The position numbers were made by a program, and so were the translations under genes. A stretch of 55,818 nt of DNA, from contig JALHQM010000012.1 in NCBI GenBank assembly GCA_022841965.1, forward strand, positions 2,323-58,140. Reading direction: 5' to 3'. Of the stretch, positions 27,866-34,405 are shown piece after piece. The stretch's first letter is position 1. Each line of letters starts with the position of its first letter. Under the pieces are notes generated by a model, which saw nothing but the letters and a program-made list of their open reading frames with translations, was not told the DNA's origin and ran no database searches. The DNA is from Hyphomicrobium sp. Lineage in GTDB: Bacteria; Pseudomonadota; Alphaproteobacteria; Rhizobiales; Hyphomicrobiaceae.

Positions 27866-28127
27866 TTATTTCCCCCGTCGTCGGACAATGAGGGTGGGAT
27901 GTCCGGCGGAGGCGGTGCAGGTCCGTTTAACTCGCTGGCGCACGCGTCAGCAATCGCGGCGCTGAGTGCGTCGCGGTCAAAAACGAGACGTTCGTGTGCA
28001 ATGGACGGGAACCGTTCATCGCAACGACCTGCATGCCTCCGATGGGTTTTCCCACCGATTGACACATCAGCCGCCGCTACGACTTCACGCTCTTCCGCGC
28101 CCCACGCACGGGAGATGGGCAGCTTGT
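27866..28127 (-). other. btuB mRNA leader between riboswitch and start codon
   Basis: About 260 bases of transcribed leader. One minus-strand frame is open from 28227 to 27817 and looks moderately protein-like (KTHRRHAGRCDERFPSIAHE), but it starts inside the riboswitch and overlaps the btuB start, and no ribosome binding site is seen. It may be a gene remnant or chance. The leader is unusually long for a riboswitch acting at the start codon. Confidence 0.4.
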
Positions 28128-28310
28128 GAAGGCAGGTCTCCTGACTCGCGGCTCGAGCGTTCCTTTCAGCCTTCCCGAGATCTCGATGTGAGACGTCAGT
28201 GGCATACGTGAAAAGAACTTGCCGCATACAGTTGCGGGGGCAGTCCCGGCATTGGCGTGTGAACGCCGCACCGTGTTCCCATTTTCACCACACGCGCAGA
28301 TTTGCCCGCG
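28128..28310 (-). promoter_or_regulatory. cobalamin riboswitch upstream of btuB
   Basis: Read on the minus strand, the conserved cobalamin aptamer blocks appear in order: GGTGAAAATGGGAAC, GCCGGGACTGCCCCCGCAACTG (the B12 box; 22 bases in sequence, key part CCCGCAACTG), TATGCGGC, GCCACTG, GGGAAGGC and GAGTCAGGAGACCTGCC. A GGGCA/TGCCT closing helix is possible. Binding of adenosylcobalamin or another cobalamin is expected to switch off btuB. Confidence 0.95.
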
Positions 28311-28328
28311 TGGAACCGTCACAAAGAC

Positions 28329-28358
28329 ATTCGAGCATGCAGTGCTCACGAGAGTCAA
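28329..28358 (-). promoter_or_regulatory. candidate promoter for the btuB transcript
   Basis: On the minus strand, TTGACT (-35) is separated by 18 bases from TCGAAT (-10). The predicted start, around 28322, lies just before the riboswitch aptamer. Confidence 0.45.
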
Positions 28359-28544
28359 TGCGGATTTGCGTTCGAGTAACGCCGGTCGTCATCGGGGCGC
28401 AAATTCGTCACAGTGGAAGACGCCGTGTGTATTAGGGTCCGCAGGATGCAGCTGGTTAATGCGATCTCAAAGGCGATTGGGCGGATTTGGCGCTGCGCGG
28501 GGAGCTTTGTTGCTCCAATAGATTAGGCTGCGAAGCATGCTCCG

Positions 28545-28573
28545 TTGACAAGGCTGTGGGGATGCGTTGTGTT
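28545..28573 (+). promoter_or_regulatory. candidate promoter for the btuFCD transcript
   Basis: TTGACA (28545-28550), 17-base spacer, TGTGTT (28568-28573). The -10 is weak, but the expected start near 28580 coincides with the first base pairs of the riboswitch P1 stem. Confidence 0.4.
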
Positions 28574-28578
28574 CGCTG

Positions 28579-28778
28579 CAATGCCGGCGTTCGAGCACGC
28601 GAGTGATTGGACAGGGAACGCGGTGCGGCGCTCATTGGGTGCCAAAACCGAGGCTGACCCCGCAACTGTAAGCGGCAAGCTCCTTCCAACGTAGCCACTG
28701 AGATGCGGTCACTGCACCGCGGATTGGGAAGGCGGAGGGGAGCGCCAGAGCCGCGAGCCAGGAGACCAGCCGGTATTG
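28579..28778 (+). promoter_or_regulatory. cobalamin riboswitch upstream of btuFCD
   Basis: A nine-pair P1 stem is formed by CAATGCCGG (28579-28587) and CCGGTATTG (28770-28778). Between them lie the conserved aptamer blocks GGGAACGCGGTGCGG, CTGACCCCGCAACTGTAAGCGG (B12 box; key part CCCGCAACTG), AGCCACTG, GGGAAGGCGG and GAGCCAGGAGACCAGCC. It is divergent from the btuB riboswitch. About 260 bases of leader follow before the first gene, in which I see no other gene. Confidence 0.96.
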
Positions 28779-29038
28779 TCGCCCACTCGTTCTGCGGGGA
28801 AGCGGAATGGAGCGGTCACCCGTGGTGGCGACGAGACGATTGCTGCGTGTCGCGGGCCGGGATTGATCTCGTTTTCGATTGTTTGTTGGTGACATTTTGG
28901 TGCTCTGGATTGCGGGTCCAAAATTCTGTGGGCCGCATGTGAGCGCCAAGTTCTGCCAGTGAACTGGGAAATGTTTTATCAGACTTCGCGGTGCGGCGGC
29001 GCTGTCCTTGTACAGGCTCTCGACGAGGAACGTTGCTC

Positions 29039-29926
29039 ATGGTCTCCGCAGTCTATCACCGTCTTCGTGCGGTGCTTTTGCTACTTGCCTCAAGCGTGCC
29101 GGTTGCCGCCGAGCCGCCGCAGCGCATTGTATCGCTCAACCTCTGCACCGATCAGATGCTGATGCTGCTCGTCGAGCCGGCGCGTATTGCTTCGGTGTCG
29201 TTTTTGGCGCAACAGGCCGACTCTTCGGTGATGTATAAAGAGGCTGCGGCGCTGAAACCGAACTATGGAGGGGCTGAGGAAGTCTTCGTGCTCCACCCGG
29301 ACCTCGTTTTGGCCGGGACGTATACGGCGCGTGCGACGGTGTCTATTCTTGAGCGCTTGGGGCAGCGTGTCGAGCAATTCGAACCGGCCACGACATTGGC
29401 GGATATTCGCGCTCAGCTTCTGCGTCTCGGCGATCTGGTGGAGGAGCGACCGAGAGCCGAGGCTTTGGTCGCGGCATTTGATGATCAAGTGCAGCAGTTG
29501 GACAAACCGCAGCACCGTCCGCTGGCGGCGTTCTATTTCGCGAATTCTTACACGACGGGACGCGGTACGCTGCCGAGTGCTGTTCTGGAGGCGGCTGGTT
29601 TGCGCAATCTTGGTTCGGAACTCGGGCTGGAGCAGACCGCGGCTCTGCCGCTGGAAGTGTTGTTGACGGCCAAACCGGATCTGGTCGTGAAGGGGCGGAC
29701 TTATGACCGCCCAGCTTTGGCGCAGGAGATCTTCGTTCACCCGGCGCTCGCGTATCTGGATGCGCGGAGTGAAGAGGCGGTGGTGCCTGACACGTACATG
29801 GTGTGTGGCACGCCCCATGTCCTCAGGGCAGTGGAGCGGCTGGTTGACATACGCCGGGGGTTGGCACCTGCGGTTCCGCAGCCTGTTGCAACGCGCTTTC
29901 ACAGCGGCGCGATGACCGTTCGATGA
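29039..29926 (+). CDS. btuF: ABC transporter periplasmic binding protein, BtuF-like
   Basis: Protein of 295 residues with a Sec signal peptide (LRAVLLLLASSVPVAAEPP) and no lipobox, so it should be soluble in the periplasm. The body follows the type III binding-protein fold: QRIVSLNLCTDQMLMLL at the start, EEVFVLHPDLVLAG in the first lobe, and a long helix linking to a second lobe with LLTAKPDLVVKG. It would hand a corrinoid to the permease. ATG 29039 is chosen over the earlier frame start because it opens directly on the signal peptide and has GAGGAA upstream. It is first in a three-gene operon under a cobalamin riboswitch; its stop overlaps the next start (ATGA). Confidence 0.88.
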   Translation: MVSAVYHRLRAVLLLLASSVPVAAEPPQRIVSLNLCTDQMLMLLVEPARIASVSFLAQQADSSVMYKEAAALKPNYGGAEEVFVLHPDLVLAGTYTARATVSILERLGQRVEQFEPATTLADIRAQLLRLGDLVEERPRAEALVAAFDDQVQQLDKPQHRPLAAFYFANSYTTGRGTLPSAVLEAAGLRNLGSELGLEQTAALPLEVLLTAKPDLVVKGRTYDRPALAQEIFVHPALAYLDARSEEAVVPDTYMVCGTPHVLRAVERLVDIRRGLAPAVPQPVATRFHSGAMTVR

Positions 29927-30924
29927 CCGAGCGCGCCCGCTTTCTGCTGCTGATGACCATGTTGACGGTTCTCGTCGGCGTTCTCTTCGTCGCCTCGCTG
30001 CTGATTGGGCCGGCGGGGCTCGGTGTGTCGGCTTCGCTTTCCGCGCTCTTTGCGGCGGATGGGGATGTTGTCGCGATCGTCATGCAGGAAATTCGATTGC
30101 CGCGCGCTATTCTTGGCGCCGCGATCGGAGCCACGCTGGGGCTTTCGGGCGCGGCGATGCAGGGCTATCTGCGCAATCCGCTGGCGGAGCCGGGGCTGCT
30201 CGGCATCAGTGCCTCGGCGTCGCTCGGGGCGGTATTGGCCATATATACCGGCGTCTCGTCGGTCTTTTCGTTGGCGCTCCCATTGATGGCGCTGGGTGGC
30301 GCGCTTTTCGCCGTGGTCGTCGTCCGCTTGCTCGCGGGACAAAATGCAACGCCACTTTCGCTCATCCTGGCTGGGGTCGCGGTTTCGAGCCTTGCCGGGG
30401 CATTGACGTCATTGGTTCTCAATTTGTCGCCCAATCCGTTCGCGGCGCTTGAAATCGTGTTCTGGATGCTGGGGTCGCTCAAGGATCGGTCGATGACGCA
30501 TGTCTGGCTGTCGCTGCCATTCATGGTGGTGGGCTGGGTGATGCTGGCGCATGTGGCGCGCGCGCTCGATGCCTTGACGCTGGGCGAGGCGACGGCGGCC
30601 AGTTTGGGATTCCGGTTGAACCGGGTGCAGGCGCTGGTGGTTCTCGGGACGGCAGCGAGCGTGGGGGCAGCGACGGCTGTTGCGGGGGCGATCGGATTTA
30701 TCGGCCTCATCGTGCCGCATGTGCTCAGGCCTTTGGTGGGGTCGCATCCGAGCCGCCTCTTGGGGGCCAGCGCACTCGGGGGGGCCGCCGTCCTGCTCGC
30801 TGCCGACATTGCCGTGCGGGTGATTGCGCCGGACCGTGACTTGAAGCTCGGTGTGTTGACGGCGCTCGTCGGCGCGCCCTTCTTCCTGTGGCTTATCTTC
30901 AAGACGCGGCGGGAGATGATATGA
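29923..30924 (+). CDS. btuC: ABC transporter permease, BtuC/FecCD family
   Basis: Inner-membrane protein of 333 residues, probably ten helices as in BtuC. Recognisable motifs are the conserved IRLPRAILGAAIGATLGLSGAAMQGYLRNPLAEPGLLGIS segment near residue 50-90 (family hallmark) and GFIGLIVPHVLRPLVGSHPSRLL near 255-280, which contacts the ATPase. Start and stop overlap the neighbouring genes by four bases each, so btuFCD is one coupled operon. Confidence 0.92.
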   Translation: MTERARFLLLMTMLTVLVGVLFVASLLIGPAGLGVSASLSALFAADGDVVAIVMQEIRLPRAILGAAIGATLGLSGAAMQGYLRNPLAEPGLLGISASASLGAVLAIYTGVSSVFSLALPLMALGGALFAVVVVRLLAGQNATPLSLILAGVAVSSLAGALTSLVLNLSPNPFAALEIVFWMLGSLKDRSMTHVWLSLPFMVVGWVMLAHVARALDALTLGEATAASLGFRLNRVQALVVLGTAASVGAATAVAGAIGFIGLIVPHVLRPLVGSHPSRLLGASALGGAAVLLAADIAVRVIAPDRDLKLGVLTALVGAPFFLWLIFKTRREMI

Positions 30925-31706
30925 CAGGTGTGGCCGCTCCGTTGTTTGAGGTCTCGGGCCTGTCGGTCGCGCTTGGCGGCCGGGATGTGATCGACACTTT
31001 GTCGTACACTTTGGAGGCTGGCACCGTCGTCGGGCTGATCGGGCCGAATGGCTCGGGCAAGTCGACACTTCTGAAAGCGGCTCTGAGCTTGCTGCCCTAT
31101 CGCGGGTCCATCCGGTATTCGGGCCAGGATCTTGCCGGGATAACTGCGACGGCGCGAGCCAAATGCTTGGCGTACCTGCCGCAAGATGGCGAGGTGATCT
31201 GGCCGATCGCGGTAGAAGACGTCGTGATGCTTGGGCGAGCGCCGCATCGCTCGGGGTTGGCGCCGCCGTCTCAGGCCGACGTTACGGCGGTGGAGTCAGC
31301 GCTGGCGGCGATGGATCTTATGGAGGTTCGCCGGAGGTCGGCGCGCATGTTATCGGGTGGGGAGCGCTCGCGGGTGCTCATGGCGCGGGCCTTGGCGCAG
31401 CAAACGCCATTGCTGCTTGCTGATGAACCGACGACCGGATTGGACCCCGCGCATCAGATCGCGTTGATGGAGACATTTCGGGGGATGGCGCGGGACGGGA
31501 AAACCGTTCTTGCGTCGCTGCACGATCTCGGGCTCGCTGCGCAATGGTGCGACCGGCTCTTGTTGCTCCATCAAGGGCGCATCGTTCTGGCTGGCACAGC
31601 ACAGGATGTTCTGACGCCTAAGGCGTTGGAGCAGGTGTACGGCGTTGAAGCTTATTTTGGGGAGAGCCGGGCGGGGCGCGTGGTGGTTCCGATTGCGCGG
31701 ATTTGA
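30921..31706 (+). CDS. btuD: ABC transporter ATP-binding protein, BtuD/FecE family
   Basis: ATPase of 261 residues. Walker A GPNGSGKST, Q-loop LPQDGEV, signature LSGGERSRV, Walker B LLLADEPTTGLD and H-loop LHDLGLAAQWCD are all intact. It powers import through the BtuC-like permease. ATG 30921 overlaps the permease stop (ATGA); an earlier in-frame ATG at 30888 would lie inside the permease gene and is rejected. Confidence 0.92.
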   Translation: MTGVAAPLFEVSGLSVALGGRDVIDTLSYTLEAGTVVGLIGPNGSGKSTLLKAALSLLPYRGSIRYSGQDLAGITATARAKCLAYLPQDGEVIWPIAVEDVVMLGRAPHRSGLAPPSQADVTAVESALAAMDLMEVRRRSARMLSGGERSRVLMARALAQQTPLLLADEPTTGLDPAHQIALMETFRGMARDGKTVLASLHDLGLAAQWCDRLLLLHQGRIVLAGTAQDVLTPKALEQVYGVEAYFGESRAGRVVVPIARI

Positions 31707-31747
31707 GGTCAGGGCGCGGCTGCGCATTGCTGCGTGATGTCCTCAGT

Positions 31748-31789
31748 GCTGGTCAGGAGAGGTGACCAGCGGCCCGTTTGGAATGGGCC
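31748..31789. terminator. tandem hairpins between btuD and yceI
   Basis: GCTGGTCA-N7-TGACCAGC (31748-31770) is directly followed by GGCCC-N9-GGGCC (31771-31789), in the gap between two convergent genes. No T-run is present, so intrinsic termination is only possible. Confidence 0.4.
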
Positions 31790-31825
31790 GTTGGTCTCGG
31801 CGTGCGCTGAGCCACGCGGTGTCGG

Positions 31826-32413
31826 CTATCGTTGAGGTCGGACGACCGCGTCGATCTCGATGGCGATTTCGTCGCCGACCATGTCGGCGTAGGAGTTCAT
31901 GTTGAAGGCACTGCGAGAGATTGTGGTTTTGGCCACGAATTTTTTGCTGCCGGCGCTGAATTTTAGGGCTGGGTCTTCGTGCGGGGTGAGCGTGACGGCG
32001 AGCGTGACGGGCTTTGTCACTCCATTGACTGTGATGTCGCCCGTGATCTCGGCGGTGTTCTCAGCCGTCGTTTTGACCGACCGGCTGCGAAATGTGAGTT
32101 CAGGGGCGGCCTTGACGTTGAAAAAATTCGCGCCCTTCAATTCGTCATCGACAATGGGTTGGCCCGTTTCAACGCTTGCTGTTGCGACCTTCGCGTAGAC
32201 TTTGCTGCTTTCCGGTGTGCGTTCGTCATATTGGAGGGAGCCTTCGACGCGGCTGAAGCGGCCGCGTTGCGTCAATAGCCCCATCATGTAGGAGAAGCGA
32301 ACTTCGGTTTTTCTGGGGTTGAAGATATAGCTCTCGGCTTTGGCCATTGGTGCAGACACGATGGCCGGGATTGCGGCGGCAAGAATGACGGTCATGAGAT
32401 GAGCATTTCGCAT
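31826..32413 (-). CDS. YceI family periplasmic protein (1)
   Basis: Protein of 195 residues with a Sec signal peptide (MTVILAAAIPAIVSAPMAKA) and a YceI lipocalin-like barrel: YIFNPRKTEVRFSYMMG, VDDELKGANFFNVKAAPELTF, ITGDITVNGVTKPVTLAV and TISRSAFNMN. YceI proteins bind polyisoprenoids such as quinone-like lipids in the periplasm. ATG 32413 is supported by GAGGGA upstream and by the signal peptide; the longer frame from 32488 is rejected. It is divergent from the cytochrome b561 gene. Confidence 0.88.
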   Translation of the reverse strand: MRNAHLMTVILAAAIPAIVSAPMAKAESYIFNPRKTEVRFSYMMGLLTQRGRFSRVEGSLQYDERTPESSKVYAKVATASVETGQPIVDDELKGANFFNVKAAPELTFRSRSVKTTAENTAEITGDITVNGVTKPVTLAVTLTPHEDPALKFSAGSKKFVAKTTISRSAFNMNSYADMVGDEIAIEIDAVVRPQR

Positions 32414-32595
32414 ATTGTGTCCCTCGAACAGTTGGTGTTCGTGGCGCATAGTGCGCGATGTTTGCCCCGTGCCGTTTTGTACGATCATGGTTTGGCAGAA
32501 ATGCAGCGGTGGCCGTCAATGTCTGGCCGGAATTTTCCGTCAGTTGAGCTGAGATGCCAAATTCTTGCGAGATTGCGGAGTGAGACACGCGTTCT

Positions 32596-33129
32596 ATGGT
32601 GATAAGAGATACACGTGAGCGGTATGGGGCAGTTTCGCGTGTGCTCCATTGGAGCATGGCGCTGGCTGTTTTTGCGCTCTTTGGGCTTGGGTGGTGGATG
32701 GTCGGGCTCGACTACTACAGTCCGTATTACAGAAGTGCACCGGATCTGCATCGGAGCGTGGGATTGCTGGTTCTCTTCGTGTTGGGTTTGCGGATCGCGT
32801 GGCGCTTAGTCAACGTGAAGCCGGACGGCGATGATCTGACGCCCACCGAGCGCCGTGCGTCGCGGATCGTTCATGTGGCGTTTTATCCGCTGCTGGTTAT
32901 TCTCATGGTGAGCGGCTATTTCATCTCCACGGCGGACGGTCGTGCGATCGACGTTTTCGGATGGTTCAGTGTGCCGGCGTTGGTTGTCGCGCCGCGACTT
33001 GAGGATGCCGCGGGGTTGGTGCACGAATGGACCGCCTATGCTGTGATGGCGCTGGCGGGTCTTCATTCGGCTGCTGCCTTGAAGCATCGGTTCTGGGATA
33101 GCGGTGCGACTCACCGCCGGATGTGGTGA
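32596..33129 (+). CDS. cytochrome b561 family protein
   Basis: Inner-membrane di-heme b protein of 177 residues with four helices. Candidate heme ligands are H18 in SRVLHWSMALAVF, H52 in DLHRSVGLLVLF, and histidines in VHEWTAYAVMALAGLHSAAALKH near the end. Bacterial b561 proteins pass electrons between quinol and small carriers or superoxide. Its stop is about 40 bases before a second YceI gene; the b561-YceI pairing is common in proteobacteria. Confidence 0.88.
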   Translation: MVIRDTRERYGAVSRVLHWSMALAVFALFGLGWWMVGLDYYSPYYRSAPDLHRSVGLLVLFVLGLRIAWRLVNVKPDGDDLTPTERRASRIVHVAFYPLLVILMVSGYFISTADGRAIDVFGWFSVPALVVAPRLEDAAGLVHEWTAYAVMALAGLHSAAALKHRFWDSGATHRRMW

Positions 33130-33170
33130 TGGCGTGTTACTCGATCTACTTTGCGAAGGGATATACTCAC

Positions 33171-33746
33171 ATGATCGCTCGAATGGTCAGCCTCGGATTG
33201 GCTGCTCTTGTTGCCGCTTCTCCACCGGTGAGTGCGGCTGACTACGATATCGATACCAAGGGAGCGCACGCCTCGATCAATTTTAGAATTCCGCACCTTG
33301 GCTTCAGTTGGCTCGTCGGACGCTTCGATACATTCTCAGGAACTTTCAGCTACGACGAAAAGAACCCCTCCGCCGCTAAGGTTGCCGTCGAAATCGATGC
33401 GGCAAGTATCAATTCAAATCACGCCGAGCGGGACAAGCACCTGCGCGCCGTGGACTTTCTTGATGTCGCGCAATTTCCAAAGGCGACCTTCGTCAGCACA
33501 TCGGTGACGCCGGATGGGGCGGGAAAAGCAAAGATCGTCGGCGATTTTACGCTGAGAGGTGTGACCAAGCCGATCACCATTGATGCGGTTTTCGTGGGTG
33601 GAGGCGACGATCCGTGGGGTGGATACCGGCAGGGCTTCGCCGGCAAGACCAAACTCGTTCTGGCCGATTTCGGCATCCTCAAAGAGCTTGGTCCGGCGTC
33701 GAAGGACGTTGAACTCGACCTCCACGTCGAGGGTATCCGCAAGTAG
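33171..33746 (+). CDS. YceI family periplasmic protein (2)
   Basis: Protein of 191 residues with signal peptide MIARMVSLGLAALVAASPPVSA. YceI barrel motifs: YDIDTKGAHASINFRIPHLGFSW, LRAVDFLDVAQFPKATF and VGDFTLRGVTKPITIDA. It is closer to classical YceI (including the HAERDKHL segment) than the other copy. ATG 33171 has GAAGGG ten bases upstream; ATG 33129, which overlaps the b561 stop, is a less likely start because it would place 14 polar residues before the signal peptide. Confidence 0.87.
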   Translation: MIARMVSLGLAALVAASPPVSAADYDIDTKGAHASINFRIPHLGFSWLVGRFDTFSGTFSYDEKNPSAAKVAVEIDAASINSNHAERDKHLRAVDFLDVAQFPKATFVSTSVTPDGAGKAKIVGDFTLRGVTKPITIDAVFVGGGDDPWGGYRQGFAGKTKLVLADFGILKELGPASKDVELDLHVEGIRK

Positions 33747-33754
33747 GGTGCGGC

Positions 33755-34366
33755 TCATTTTGGTCCGATGGGCGACTGGACATTTTCCGCCTGGGCTGAT
33801 TTCACGGCAGCGAGAGCTGCCGTGATTTCAGTATCAGATGGGGCTAGGCGCAGAGCTGTTTCGTAGGCACGTGCGGCGTCATCGGTTTGGCCGGTGTTGA
33901 GATAGGACCAGCCGAGCATCTTCCAGCCTTTGACGTCATCGGGCTGCTGCTTGAGCCGCGCCACAAGTTTGCCGATCATCTGATCGACGCCGGGAAGGGC
34001 TTCGCCTGTTGCTGCCTTGCTGGATGCTTTCTCGTGCGGTGCGTCGATCGATGAGGCGTAGGACTGGAGCGCGGCAAGATCTTCGTCGGCATCGAAGGCG
34101 GTATGAGCGGGGGGGGTCGACGCGGCGGCGCTCTGCGCTGTTGCTGTGCCGGTGGCCACCTCGGGGATGGCTGCGAACGCTACAGCGGCGATTGCAGAGA
34201 CCGCCGCGAGCACAATGCCGGAGGTGCGCGCGTCTGTCGTCACCCACCGTCGCGTCAGTGTCAGGAGTGGCCATTGTCCATTGAAACGTAGCCGCAAGAG
34301 AACAAGAATGGCCAGAAGCGAGCTGGCTGCTGTTCCTATGGCTAGAAGCGCAAAGCTCTGTGTCAT
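33755..34366 (-). CDS. CcmI/NrfG-like TPR membrane protein
   Basis: Protein of 203 residues with two N-terminal transmembrane helices (LLAIGTAASSLLAILVLLRL and SGIVLAAVSAIAAVAFAAI), the layout of CcmI. A Pro/Ala-rich linker and a periplasmic TPR module follow (LVARLKQQPDDVKGWKMLGWSYLNTGQTDDAARAYETALRLAPSD). CcmI/NrfG proteins present apocytochrome c to the heme lyase, recognising C-terminal ends. Being last in the multiheme operon, it may be a dedicated assembly factor for the decaheme protein; that is inferred. GGAGG eight bases before ATG 34366 supports the start. Confidence 0.75.
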   Translation of the reverse strand: MTQSFALLAIGTAASSLLAILVLLRLRFNGQWPLLTLTRRWVTTDARTSGIVLAAVSAIAAVAFAAIPEVATGTATAQSAAASTPPAHTAFDADEDLAALQSYASSIDAPHEKASSKAATGEALPGVDQMIGKLVARLKQQPDDVKGWKMLGWSYLNTGQTDDAARAYETALRLAPSDTEITAALAAVKSAQAENVQSPIGPK

Positions 34367-34405
34367 TTTCAAACCTCCGAAACGCGACGCTGACATCGAC
34401 AACGT

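Noticed and set aside
30165-31247. 360-codon minus-strand open frame over btuC and btuD
   Set aside because: Low-complexity Ala/Ser/Pro/Thr frame antisense to two clearly recognised transporter genes.
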